Below are positions 15,859 to 24,672 of a stretch of DNA of 27,960 bases, piece after piece. The translations under genes and the position numbers were made by a program. The DNA is taken from contig CAYZVN010000044.1 in assembly GCA_964482025.1 (NCBI GenBank), positions 1 through 27,960 of the forward strand. The letters run 5' to 3'. The DNA is from UBA5868 sp964482025 (GTDB taxonomy: Bacteria; Pseudomonadota; Gammaproteobacteria; Pseudomonadales; Cellvibrionaceae). Under the pieces are notes generated by a model. That model did no database searches. It saw only the letters and a program-made list of their open reading frames with translations, and was not told where the DNA came from. The number at the start of each line of letters is the position of its first letter. The stretch's first letter is position 1.

Positions 15859-15976
15859 GTGCACCCAGAAGAATCCATGACGGCTTATGGATCGCCGTGC
15901 GTTCTGGTTGATGAAAAGCGTTCTTATTTTTGTTACTTTCCTCACCCTCCGAAAATTAACGGGATGACTTCCTCTT

Positions 15977-18103
15977 ATGAAAGATCTGGATTCCAAGCTG
16001 TTGCACTCGCACCTTTGCGCTGACATCGCGGCTCGCCTGCCACAAAAAGCTCTGTTTTTAGGCGTTGCCCTTGCCCTTCATGCAACTCCGCTCGTAGCCG
16101 CGGAGAAGTCCACTATGCCGAAGGTGGTTGTGGTGGGAACCCAAGAAGGTGACATCGAAAGCCAGCCTGGGTCGGTATCGGTGATTAGCGAAGAGGATCT
16201 TGAACTGCGTCAACCTCGGTCCACGGAAGACGCCCTGCGCTCCGTACCTGGCGTGACCATCAAAGGTGAGGAAGAAAGCGGCGTGGTCGCCAATATCGGG
16301 GTGCGCGGTCTGAGCGCGGGGGACTATAAAACGCTGATCCTCGAAGACGGCGTACCCATTGCCCCGGGCCTGTTTGTCGGCAATGGCCGCTACTACAACC
16401 CGCGTATCCAGCGTATGGAAGCGATCGAAGTTCTCAAAGGTGCTGCCTCACTGCGCTATGGCCCCAGCACCATCGGCGGCGTCATCAACTACATCACTAA
16501 AGACCCCGAAGACGGGGCGGCGCTCTCCCTGCGCACCGGTTCCTTTAATACCCACGAGACGTCTTTGGAAATCGGCGGCAGCAGCCCATCTCAGGAAGCC
16601 AGGTTTGGTGCCGTCATCACCCACGTAACCAGCGACGGCTTTATGGACAAGGGCTACGATATGACCGACGTCATGATCAAAGCCGGTATGGTCGTTGGCG
16701 AGAACCATTGGCTGAGCGTGAAATTCACCAATTATAAAAATGACGCCAATATCTCCTATCGCGGTTTGTTCCTTCAGGCCTACCTTGATGGCGCCGACTA
16801 CAATCCCGCGCCGGATGATTATTACCTCACCGGTCGCCGCTCCATCGACCTCAACCACGAGTGGGAGATCAGCGAGTACCTGAGCCTTAAGACACTGATC
16901 TACGGCAGCGAAACTCACCGGGATTATTGGCGCTATGGGGTCGACGGCGCTGCCTCTGCGGACGCGGGACGCTGGATCTACACCGACAACCTTAACGGCA
17001 ACAACCGCAACTTTGACCGCGTCGGCATCGACAGCCGCCTCAGTGTGAAGCATAAATCCCTTGGCATTCACAATGACGCGGAAATCGGTATCCGCGTGAT
17101 GAGTGAGTCCATGGACGATCAAACCATTGGTGCCACCCGCGCCACTCCTCGCACCGGCAGCATTAATAAAGATGTGAAAGACTCTGCCGACAGCCTGGCG
17201 CTGCATATGCAGAACCGCTTTGCCATCACCGATGCGTTTGCCCTCACCGCAGGGGTGCGGGTCGAGCGCTATGAGCAGACTCGCCTGAACCACCGTGTCG
17301 CCACGGACAATCAGGTGGACACTTCTAACACCGAGGTTTTACCCGGCCTGGGGATCACCTACCAGTTCAATCCAGCGCTGCAGCTATTTGGCAGCATCTA
17401 CAAAGCCTTCTCCCCGGCGCTCAACAGCGATGCTCTCGAAGGCACAGAGGGTTTGCAGGATCAACAGCTGGATGCGGAGCGTTCCGTCAACGTAGAAGTT
17501 GGGGTGCGCGGTGCACACGGCCGGTTCGACTATGAGTTGGCCGCCTTCCATATGGATTTTGATAACCAGATCATTCCCGCCAACTCCAACACCCAATTTC
17601 AAACAACCAACGGCGGAGAGACTGTCCACCAGGGGTTTGAAGCTGCGCTTGGCATAGAGCTTGGCGCCGGCTTCCGCCTGACAGGCAATGCCACCTACAT
17701 CCCCACGGCGGAGTTTTCCGGCGACCGCCTAGACAGCAATGGCAACGTGACCACGCCTGATGGCAATCGCATCACCTACTCCCCCGAGTGGGTCGCCAAC
17801 TTGGGCCTGGAATACAGTGTCGGCAGTTTGCGCACCGCGCTGAACCTGCATCACACCGGCAAGCAATACACAGACGTGCTGAACACAGTCGCTATTAACG
17901 AAAGAACCAGCGGCTTTTTCACCGGGCGGATCAACAACTACACCCTGCTCGACCTGAACGCCGTCTACGAACTCAACCCCAGTGTCAGCTTTAGCGTCAG
18001 CGTGAAAAACCTCACGGACGAACACTATATTGCAAGCTTGCGCCAGGGCATTTATGTCGGCCCCGAGCGCAGTTTCGATGTGGGCATGCGCGTGAAGTTT
18101 TAA
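15977..18103 (+). CDS. TonB-dependent outer-membrane receptor, FecA-like
   Basis: A 708-residue outer-membrane receptor. A signal sequence with a long n-region (hydrophobic LFLGVALALHATPLVAA, about 27-43) is followed by a possible TonB box (KVVVVGTQ), the plug domain (about 50-165: SVSVISEEDL, TEDALRSVPGV, IGVRGL, LILEDGVPIAPG, RMEAIEVLKGAASLRYGPSTIGGVINYITK) and a 22-strand barrel ending in SVSVKNLTDEHYIASL and the C-terminal Phe (GMRVKF). The plug resembles FecA-type iron(III) dicitrate/siderophore receptors; FecA's extra N-terminal signalling domain is absent. The exact ligand cannot be read. It is transcribed divergently from the regulator-cydAB operon, 178 bases apart, and no clear Fur box was seen. 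A weak Shine-Dalgarno precedes ATG 15977. A strong terminator follows at 18114. Confidence 0.9.
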   Translation: MKDLDSKLLHSHLCADIAARLPQKALFLGVALALHATPLVAAEKSTMPKVVVVGTQEGDIESQPGSVSVISEEDLELRQPRSTEDALRSVPGVTIKGEEESGVVANIGVRGLSAGDYKTLILEDGVPIAPGLFVGNGRYYNPRIQRMEAIEVLKGAASLRYGPSTIGGVINYITKDPEDGAALSLRTGSFNTHETSLEIGGSSPSQEARFGAVITHVTSDGFMDKGYDMTDVMIKAGMVVGENHWLSVKFTNYKNDANISYRGLFLQAYLDGADYNPAPDDYYLTGRRSIDLNHEWEISEYLSLKTLIYGSETHRDYWRYGVDGAASADAGRWIYTDNLNGNNRNFDRVGIDSRLSVKHKSLGIHNDAEIGIRVMSESMDDQTIGATRATPRTGSINKDVKDSADSLALHMQNRFAITDAFALTAGVRVERYEQTRLNHRVATDNQVDTSNTEVLPGLGITYQFNPALQLFGSIYKAFSPALNSDALEGTEGLQDQQLDAERSVNVEVGVRGAHGRFDYELAAFHMDFDNQIIPANSNTQFQTTNGGETVHQGFEAALGIELGAGFRLTGNATYIPTAEFSGDRLDSNGNVTTPDGNRITYSPEWVANLGLEYSVGSLRTALNLHHTGKQYTDVLNTVAINERTSGFFTGRINNYTLLDLNAVYELNPSVSFSVSVKNLTDEHYIASLRQGIYVGPERSFDVGMRVKF

Positions 18104-18113
18104 ATAGCCCTCC

Positions 18114-18139
18114 ACCGGCAGCCTATGGCTGCCGGTTTT
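18114..18139 (+). terminator. rho-independent terminator of the TonB receptor gene
   Basis: A perfect 10-bp stem ACCGGCAGCC/GGCTGCCGGT with a TAT loop is followed by TTTT, starting 10 bases after the receptor stop codon. Confidence 0.85.
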
Positions 18140-18262
18140 CCCAATGGCGATCACCGGTCAAACCACGAAGCCTTACATTCGCGAACATCCCGCTCCTTTG
18201 CCCGTCACCTGCTGGCCAGTCCGGCGTCATCAATTTGAGTTTCCGCTCCCCTCTCGCACCCC

Positions 18263-18754
18263 TCACTGTGATGTCAAAAGTGTTTCTATATCATCCGCGA
18301 TAGCGTCTGGCTTGGTGGCCGAGCCGTAGCGCTTGACCACCTCGCCGTCGCCATTGAGCAGAAATTTGGTGAAATTCCATTTGATCATTTCCGTTCCCAG
18401 GATACCCGGCGCGGCATTTTTTAAGGCGACATAGAGCGGGTGGGCATTAGGGCCATTGACATCGACCTTGGCGAACATGGGAAAAGTAACGCCATAGTTC
18501 AGATCGCAAAATTGCCGAATCTGCGCTTCGTCACCGGGCTCCTGCCCGCCAAATTGGTTGCAGGGAAAGCCGAGGACTTGCAGGCCGCGGTCTTTATAGC
18601 GCTGCCAGAGCGCTTCTAAGCCCTGGTACTGGGGCGTGAAGCCACAGGCGCTGGCGACGTTAACAATCAGATAGGCTTTGGCGGGAAGGTCGGCCAAGGT
18701 TTGCGAGCGGTTGTCGAGGGTGGTGAGCGGGATTTCTAAGATATTGGCGGCCAT
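18263..18754 (-). CDS. glutathione peroxidase family protein, thioredoxin-dependent type
   Basis: A 163-residue thiol peroxidase that reduces hydrogen peroxide and organic or lipid hydroperoxides. Peroxidatic Cys37 lies in VNVASACGFTPQY; Gln in FPCNQFGGQEP and Trp126 in MIKWNFTKFL complete the catalytic set. Cys83 in QFCDLNYGVTFPMF is at the position of the resolving cysteine in yeast Gpx3-like enzymes, so the electron donor is probably thioredoxin rather than glutathione. No signal peptide is present, so it is cytoplasmic. The ATG at 18754 has GGAG about nine bases upstream. It is a single gene between two terminators: the TonB receptor terminator downstream and the Kazal-lipoprotein terminator upstream. 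Confidence 0.94.
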   Translation of the reverse strand: MAANILEIPLTTLDNRSQTLADLPAKAYLIVNVASACGFTPQYQGLEALWQRYKDRGLQVLGFPCNQFGGQEPGDEAQIRQFCDLNYGVTFPMFAKVDVNGPNAHPLYVALKNAAPGILGTEMIKWNFTKFLLNGDGEVVKRYGSATKPDAIADDIETLLTSQ

Positions 18755-18813
18755 GGGCTGTCTCCGGTTGGTGAAATCCTAAGGATTCTACGCAAGCTGC
18801 GGAGCAATAGGCC

Positions 18814-18839
18814 AAAAAAGCCGGGGCAATTGCCCCGGC
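18814..18839 (-). terminator. rho-independent terminator of the Kazal-like lipoprotein gene
   Basis: A perfect 20-base palindrome GCCGGGGCAATTGCCCCGGC (18820-18839) is followed on the minus strand by six T (18814-18819), 41 bases after the stop of the lipoprotein gene. It lies in front of the glutathione peroxidase gene and insulates it. Confidence 0.9.
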
Positions 18840-18879
18840 AAAGGTCCAAGTCAAACGAGATAAAGGAACAAGGTGAAGA

Positions 18880-19935
18880 TCAGAAGTGGTAGGTGCCAAG
18901 TCCCGGTAAGTCCGCGCTGCCCGATTCGCTCTTATAAGCCTTTCGATAGGCGCGTTTCAGCGGGATCAGATCGTATGAGTACTCGGTGGTGAAATAGGCC
19001 AAGCACTGGTCCTCCACTTGCGGCACGAATTGGTATTTCACCCGTACCGGATGGCTCTCCATAAACCCACGCCCGATATAGAGATCAAAGTGCTGCTCGC
19101 TGCAGCCGGAATAGCCCAAGCGCACGAATAAGCGATCACCTTCGATGCTGACTTTATCAATGGTCACCTGCTTGGCGGTTTTGGGCAGTTCGTCGACGAC
19201 CCGCACCGGAGGGTCTGCATAGGCAATCGCACCTTCAAGCGTGCCGCACTGGTCATCCAGGACAACCGCCGCGCGCGCTAATGAGGCCGCACAGCCATTA
19301 CCAAAGGTTCGGTACTGATGCGTCGGGCACGGCTGATTAATGCAGGCGATGTCACCTTCCGTCTTGCCGCAAACGGGATCGTGGACCGCCGGGCAGGCGC
19401 CCTGGAATTCGGTCACTGGAGTGTCTTCCAGCTTGCCGCACTCACCCTCTTGGACAATGCGTGCTTTGGCCGCACGAGCCATGCAAGGGTTGCCAAAGGT
19501 TTTATGGTGCATCACCGGACAGGGCAGCGTCGTACAAGGCTGAATAAGGGTTTGGGCGGCGCACACCGGATTGTATTCCTTTGTGCACGCAATGGGATCG
19601 ACGCCCGGCGGCTCGTCGTGATACGGCTGCCCCTCTAAATCGCCGCACTCACCGTCGGCTAAGAAAAGCGCTTTGGCGACATCCGACTCACAGCGATTGG
19701 GAAAGGTTTTGTGAAAACCAATGGGACATGGGGTGGTGATGCAGTTAATGTTTTCCAGCTCGACGGAGCAGACAGGCGCATAAATATCCGCGCAGGCGAT
19801 ATCGTCGATTATTTTAGTGTCTTGCTGAATATCCTGACCGACCAGCTCCTGCCCTGCGGTGGCGCCATCGCCGCCGCAGCCAAACAGCGCCGCGCACAGC
19901 AGCGCCACGAGAAATGTACGTGTTGCCGTTATCAT
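18880..19935 (-). CDS. lipoprotein with three tandem Kazal-like modules
   Basis: A 351-residue lipoprotein: signal with lipobox LFGC (Cys20), a short linker, three repeats of about 50 residues (roughly 48-97, 117-166 and 180-230), and a C-terminal domain of about 100 residues. Each repeat reads C-x7-C (YAPVC, YNPVC, HDPVC), then C-x4-C-P (ITTPCP, TTLPCP, INQPCP), H/Y-x-TF-x-N-x-C, and ends GEC or DQC. The PVC...TFxNxC...GxC frame is that of Kazal-type serine protease inhibitors, but the usual fourth-helix Cys is replaced (AKA, AAKA, ARA) and two Cys are inserted in the reactive-loop region. The tail has GYSGCSEQHFDLY and DQCLAYFTTEYSYDL, resembling nothing I recognise. GTG at 19950 is possible, but ATG 19935 has GGAGGG (19943-19948) seven bases upstream and gives a normal signal. 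An inhibitor or scaffold role at the cell surface is inference. Confidence 0.88.
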   Translation of the reverse strand: MITATRTFLVALLCAALFGCGGDGATAGQELVGQDIQQDTKIIDDIACADIYAPVCSVELENINCITTPCPIGFHKTFPNRCESDVAKALFLADGECGDLEGQPYHDEPPGVDPIACTKEYNPVCAAQTLIQPCTTLPCPVMHHKTFGNPCMARAAKARIVQEGECGKLEDTPVTEFQGACPAVHDPVCGKTEGDIACINQPCPTHQYRTFGNGCAASLARAAVVLDDQCGTLEGAIAYADPPVRVVDELPKTAKQVTIDKVSIEGDRLFVRLGYSGCSEQHFDLYIGRGFMESHPVRVKYQFVPQVEDQCLAYFTTEYSYDLIPLKRAYRKAYKSESGSADLPGLGTYHF

Positions 19936-19942
19936 TTTTATG

Positions 19943-19948
19943 CCCTCC
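19943..19948 (-). promoter_or_regulatory. ribosome binding site deciding the lipoprotein start
   Basis: GGAGGG on the minus strand, seven bases before ATG 19935. A start at the GTG of 19950 would lie upstream of this site and add five charged residues before the signal sequence. Confidence 0.75.
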
Positions 19949-20100
19949 ACCTAGGTGTATGTGCAAGCCATTTTAGAGAGAGTGGCACAAAGTACCTGTG
20001 AAGAAATGTAACTTGCGCAATAAACAACAAAAATGGCGTCTGGCGCACATAATGATGGTATTTTCGCCACGGCTTTAACGCGTCTTAAGCAAATATGCTG

Positions 20101-23100
20101 TTAATAAATATCGCGCAAATAGCGTTTGTTCATATTCAACTTACGCATGTAATTGACGGTTTCCACCTCGTCAAAATTACCGTACTGACGCACTATGTCG
20201 CGCAGCGCCTGATCCACATCCTTCGCCATGCGGCTGGCATCACCACACACATAAAAATACGCGCCCTCTTCCAGCCATTGCCAAACCTTTTCGCCCTGTT
20301 CGCGCAGCCGATCCTGGACGTAGATCTTGCGCGCCTGATCGCGAGAAAATGCCAGGCTTAATTCGGTTAATAATCCGTCTTTATGCCACTGCAGAATATC
20401 CTCGCGGTAATAAAAATCCGTCTCCGCATGTTGCTCGCCAAAAAACAGCCAGTTCTTGCCCCTGTGGCCGTGCGTTTGGCGCTCCTGTAAAAAGCCGCGA
20501 AACGGCGCAATACCGGTACCCGGACCTACCATGATCATGGGTGCATCGCCGTTTTGGGGCACATGAAAATGCTTGCTCGGCTGGATAAAGATCGGTGCCG
20601 TGCCGTCGCCGCAGCGGTCGGCGAGAAAGGTCGAGCAGACGCCCTTGCGCTGTTTTTTTCCGCTGCTGTAGCGGGTGTAACGCACCGCCGAAACCGTGAG
20701 GTGGACTTGCTGGGGAAACAGCGCCGAACTGGAGGCGATGGAGTACAGGCGCGGCTGCAGTCGCTTGAGCACGGCCAGCCACTCCTCCAGCGAACCGCGA
20801 ACGGGAAACTCATAGAGGATATCCACCAACTGACGACCGTAGAGCCAGTCCTGTAGCTCTTCTTTTTGCTCGCTCTGCAACAACTGCTTTAGGCCCGAGC
20901 TGGTCGAGCGCTCGGCGATAAATTGCAGCGCTTCCGGGCTCGGGCGACCGATTTCAAAATCATCGCGCAGTGCCAGTTCAAGCGGCTTCTCCCGGCTGTC
21001 GATCAACACGGGCGCCTCGGCGTTGAGGTTGAGAGCTTGCAGCAGCTCAAACACTGAGTCGGGACAGTTTTGCGGCCACACCCCCAAAGCGTCGCCCGCT
21101 TGGTAGGCCAGACCCGACTCCGCCAGATCGAAGGCGAATAGGCGCACATCCTTATTGGAACCTTCGCCACTCAATTGGCGGTTGAGCGCCAACTTCGCCG
21201 CAAAGGGTTTCGCTTTCGAGTAAACCACCGCTTTTGGCTGGGCCGCGGGCGCCGTCGCGTCCGCCAAGCGCTCCAACAAGCGGGTAAACCAGAGTTCCGC
21301 AGGCTGCTGATAATCGCTGTCGCAGTCCACTCGCTCCAGCAGCGGGCGGGCCCCCAAGTGCTGTAATCGAGCGAAAAGCCTTTTGCCGTGGCCACAGAAT
21401 TGGTCGTAATGGGAATCCCCAAGCGCTAGCAGAGCAAACTCCAACTGCGCCAAAGAAACATCGTCTTCCTGCAATTGCGCCCAGAAATCACCGCCATTGT
21501 CCGGCGCATCACCATCGCCAAAGGTGCTGGTAACAAACAGTGCTCGCTGGTCCTGGGCCAATTGATTGACCGCGTAGTCATCCATCGGCTGCAGCTTTAC
21601 TTGCCAACCGCGCTCGCGCAACTGGCGGGCAAACCCTTCTGCCAGCGCCTCGGCATTGCCGGTCTGCGAGGCCCACAGCAGGGTGATGCACGGCCGGTCG
21701 CTGTGCACGCTTTCGGGTAGAACTCGGCTGAACATACCGGCCAGCAGACCGTTGAGCCACGCGCGATGCTCCGGCGCGACAGGAGCATCAACCGGCAGTG
21801 CCGGCACGGCGTTCAACTGCGCAGCGGTTCTTTCCAAGCCGGTGATAAACCCGCTGAGGTAGGTATTTTCCAAGGCGGAGAAGCGCGGCACGATTCCGGC
21901 CCCGACATCCACCACTTCGGCAAATTGGCGAATTAACCCTCGGCCGTCCGCTTCCCGCGCCGCCATAAGGGCAGGATCAGGCTGCTTCGTTTGAGCGTGT
22001 GGCGCTTCGGCAAACCAGGGCGCGTCGCTGGCAATCACCTCCACCCGCTCCAGCGACACCGCACATACCTTTAGCTCCGGCTGCTGGGAAATAGGGTCGA
22101 TGCGATCACTGGTCAGCGCATTGATCGCAAGTTTGTCGCCGTAGAGATCGTTCCAGTGAAATGGTGCAAAGCAGCTACCGGAGCGCACCCGGTCGCTGAC
22201 CGACGCCGGCAGTATCGCTTCTCCACGGCGCGAGCGCACCCGCACCGGATCGCGATGAGCGATGCCAAGGGCGGCGGCATCTTCAGGGTGAATTTCGATA
22301 AAAGGACCGGGATTGAGCTTGTTTAAGGTCGCGATTTTTCCAGTCTTGGTGAGCGTATGCCATTGGTGCTGTAAGCGACCGGTATTGAGGGTGAAGGGAA
22401 AATGTTCATCCGGCATTTCCTCCGGGTCCAGGTGGGGACGCGGGTAGAAGATGGCGCGGCCAGACGCGGTGGCGAACCGCAACTCGGGTCGATGCCCATC
22501 GGGCAGGATTTGCAGTGGCTGGCTGCTGCCGTCATTGCGGTAGCGGATGGGATTGCGGTCGCCGTGCGCGGCACTGGCGCACGGCCACTGGACGGGGGTT
22601 TCGCGCAGGCGAGCGTAGCTGATACCGCGCAAATCGTAGCCTGTCTTGGGGTTGTAGGTTTTTTTGATCTCCTCAAAAATCTCATCGGCCGACTGGTACG
22701 AAAACCCTTTTTCAAAACCCATGGCACGCGCCACCCGCGCGATGATCTGCCAGTCCGCCAGGGCGTCTCCCGGTGGCGGCACCGCGGCTTGCATCAAGGT
22801 CACGTTGCGCTCAGAGTTGATCATCACCCCATCCGCCTCGGCCCAGAGCGCACCTGGAAGCAAGATATCGGCATAGCGGTTGGTCTCGGTGTCGAGAAAA
22901 GCGTCCTGCGCAATCACCAATTCCGCCGTGCGCAATCCGTCAATCACAATTGCGCGATTGGGCACCGTCGCCACCGGATTGGTGCAAATGATCCAGCAGG
23001 CCTTGATCTGGCCATCTGCCATGCGCTGAAACAAGTCCACCGTCCCTTTGCCGAGCTTGGTGCTGATGCTGCCTTCGGGCACCTCCCACAGCTGTTCGAC

Positions 23101-24195
23101 AAACTGTCGGTCTTCGGCGACCAACACGGAGCGCTGCCCTGGCAGTCCCGGGCCCATATAGCCCATCTCCCGCCCGCCCATGGCATTGGGTTGGCCGGTC
23201 AGCGAAAACGGCCCACTGCCGGGTCGGCAGATCTGTCCGGTCGCCAAGTGCAGATTGCATACGGCGTTGGTGTTCCAGGTGCCGTGAGAGCTCTGATTGA
23301 GCCCCATGGTCCAGCAGGACATAAAGTTGGGCGCATCCCCCAACCATTGAGCCGCGCGCTCGAGATCGTCTATGGCGATACCGGTGATGGCGCTGACGCG
23401 CTCGGGCGGATAGTCGGCGAGGAAGGCGGGCATGGAGTCCCACCCTTCGGTGTAGCTTTGGATAAAGTTGTGATCGAGCTTGCCATTGCGCTGCAGCAGA
23501 TGGAGCAGGCCGTTGAGCAGCGCCAGATCCGTACCCGGTTTAATCTGCAAAAACAGGTGGGCCTTTTCGGCGGTGGCGGTCCTGCGCGGGTCCACCACTA
23601 TAAGTTTGGCACCCTCCTTGACGCGGTCCATCATGCGCAGAAAAAGGATGGGGTGACAGTCGGCCATATTGGCGCCCATGACCAAAAACACATCGGCCTG
23701 ATCAAAGTCCTCATAGGAGCCCGGCGGCGCATCCGCGCCCAGCGACAGCTTGTAGCCCGCACCGGCACTGGCCATACAAAGGCGCGAGTTGGATTCGATA
23801 TTGTTGGTGCCAACAAAGCCCTTGGCGAGCTTGTTGATGAGATATTGCGATTCGATGGACATCTGCCCCGACACATAAAAACCCAAGGCATCGGCGCCAT
23901 GGCGATCGACAATAGCGCGCAGCCGCTCGGCGACCGCGACAATCGCGCGATCCATGGAGGTGCGCACCGGCTCCCGCTCACGCTTATCGCGCATATAAGC
24001 GGCATCCATCCGCCCGCTGTCGGTCAGTGTTTGCGCGCTGGTTGAGCCTTTGGTGCAGAGGCGACCAAAGTTGCTAGGATGGCGCGGATCGCCGCTCACC
24101 CGGAGGATCTTCTCGCCGTCGGTTTCGAGCTGCAAACCACACCCTACGCCGCAGTAGGGGCAGACACTGGTAAGGGTGCGGGGCTTTTTGGGCAT
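20101..24195 (-). CDS. assimilatory nitrate reductase fused to CysJ-like NADPH flavoprotein
   Basis: A 1364-residue cytoplasmic fusion. Residues 1 to about 720 are a NasA-type molybdoenzyme: [4Fe-4S] ligands Cys12, 15, 19 and 47 (CPYCGVGC, LCTKG), the molybdenum ligand Cys140 (SNSRLCMAS), then the bis-MGD domains (WTMGLNQSSHGT, GQPNAMGGREMGYM) and the dinucleotide-binding C-terminal barrel (LNTGRLQHQWHTLTKTG). After a linker comes a flavodoxin domain (from about 848, LLWASQTGNAEALAEG), the FAD domain of sulfite/cytochrome P450 reductases (about 1000-1200, RLYSIASSS, GVCSTFLADR) and the NADPH domain (MVGPGTGIAPFRGF, about 1218; YVCGDASRMAKDVDQAL; C-terminal YLRDIY). It should reduce nitrate to nitrite with NADPH in one polypeptide, replacing a separate reductase subunit. 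No Fer2-BFD domain is seen. Such fusions are known in gammaproteobacteria. No nirBD or transporter gene adjoins it in this window. Confidence 0.93.
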   Translation of the reverse strand: MPKKPRTLTSVCPYCGVGCGLQLETDGEKILRVSGDPRHPSNFGRLCTKGSTSAQTLTDSGRMDAAYMRDKREREPVRTSMDRAIVAVAERLRAIVDRHGADALGFYVSGQMSIESQYLINKLAKGFVGTNNIESNSRLCMASAGAGYKLSLGADAPPGSYEDFDQADVFLVMGANMADCHPILFLRMMDRVKEGAKLIVVDPRRTATAEKAHLFLQIKPGTDLALLNGLLHLLQRNGKLDHNFIQSYTEGWDSMPAFLADYPPERVSAITGIAIDDLERAAQWLGDAPNFMSCWTMGLNQSSHGTWNTNAVCNLHLATGQICRPGSGPFSLTGQPNAMGGREMGYMGPGLPGQRSVLVAEDRQFVEQLWEVPEGSISTKLGKGTVDLFQRMADGQIKACWIICTNPVATVPNRAIVIDGLRTAELVIAQDAFLDTETNRYADILLPGALWAEADGVMINSERNVTLMQAAVPPPGDALADWQIIARVARAMGFEKGFSYQSADEIFEEIKKTYNPKTGYDLRGISYARLRETPVQWPCASAAHGDRNPIRYRNDGSSQPLQILPDGHRPELRFATASGRAIFYPRPHLDPEEMPDEHFPFTLNTGRLQHQWHTLTKTGKIATLNKLNPGPFIEIHPEDAAALGIAHRDPVRVRSRRGEAILPASVSDRVRSGSCFAPFHWNDLYGDKLAINALTSDRIDPISQQPELKVCAVSLERVEVIASDAPWFAEAPHAQTKQPDPALMAAREADGRGLIRQFAEVVDVGAGIVPRFSALENTYLSGFITGLERTAAQLNAVPALPVDAPVAPEHRAWLNGLLAGMFSRVLPESVHSDRPCITLLWASQTGNAEALAEGFARQLRERGWQVKLQPMDDYAVNQLAQDQRALFVTSTFGDGDAPDNGGDFWAQLQEDDVSLAQLEFALLALGDSHYDQFCGHGKRLFARLQHLGARPLLERVDCDSDYQQPAELWFTRLLERLADATAPAAQPKAVVYSKAKPFAAKLALNRQLSGEGSNKDVRLFAFDLAESGLAYQAGDALGVWPQNCPDSVFELLQALNLNAEAPVLIDSREKPLELALRDDFEIGRPSPEALQFIAERSTSSGLKQLLQSEQKEELQDWLYGRQLVDILYEFPVRGSLEEWLAVLKRLQPRLYSIASSSALFPQQVHLTVSAVRYTRYSSGKKQRKGVCSTFLADRCGDGTAPIFIQPSKHFHVPQNGDAPMIMVGPGTGIAPFRGFLQERQTHGHRGKNWLFFGEQHAETDFYYREDILQWHKDGLLTELSLAFSRDQARKIYVQDRLREQGEKVWQWLEEGAYFYVCGDASRMAKDVDQALRDIVRQYGNFDEVETVNYMRKLNMNKRYLRDIY

Positions 24196-24672
24196 AGGCG
24201 AATAATCGAGCTGCTGGAGTGGGAATCTGCCTTGAGCAAGCCCTATGCCAGCGCCCTAAGCCGTGCTTTGGCGCGGCACAAAACCCGAACTACCATTTTG
24301 TTTTTATTAGTTTTTTACATTCAGCCAACCTTTATTTTTTACTCGGTTTAAGCGCCGCCAATCGGTGCCGTCCACACCCTATTGGTGCAGATACCAAGCC
24401 GCAGTCACATTAAGGAGCAAAGTGATAAAGAGTTAGCAGCGCGAACGCACAAAACTGGGGCGATGGCTGCACCACAATCTGGCTAGGGCCTGTGGTGGCG
24501 TATTTTGGTCTCGCTGCGATAGGGCAAAGCGCTACCCAAGGGCATATCAAGCTGCTAGGCTTTTGTGCGCTGTAGCCTGGCGGCGGCTAGCACCGAAACT
24601 TTCACCATCACGGTTGGCAACCTCGGTTGCTCCACCACAACATCTCCCTTCATTACCGCAAGGAGTAAATGA
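24196..24672. promoter_or_regulatory. 477-base divergent region between nitrate reductase and OMP genes
   Basis: No gene is seen. The left part (about 24290-24350) is strongly AT-rich and is the likely promoter area of the nitrate reductase gene, but no convincing -35/-10 pair or sigma54 site could be assigned. The right part contains several short perfect inverted repeats: TTGGT/ACCAA (24382-24397), ACCACA/TGTGGT (24471-24496) and AGGCT/AGCCT (24557-24578), which would lie in a long leader of the outer-membrane protein gene or be binding sites. Confidence 0.4.

Noticed and set aside
16448..17293. 281-residue minus-strand open frame.
   Set aside because: Shadow of the TonB receptor; low-complexity Val/Ala/Asp composition typical of antisense frames.
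22402..24045. 547-residue plus-strand open frame.
   Set aside because: Antisense shadow of the nitrate reductase gene, whose protein is unmistakable; the shadow product has no coherent domain and is a known effect of GC-rich codons.
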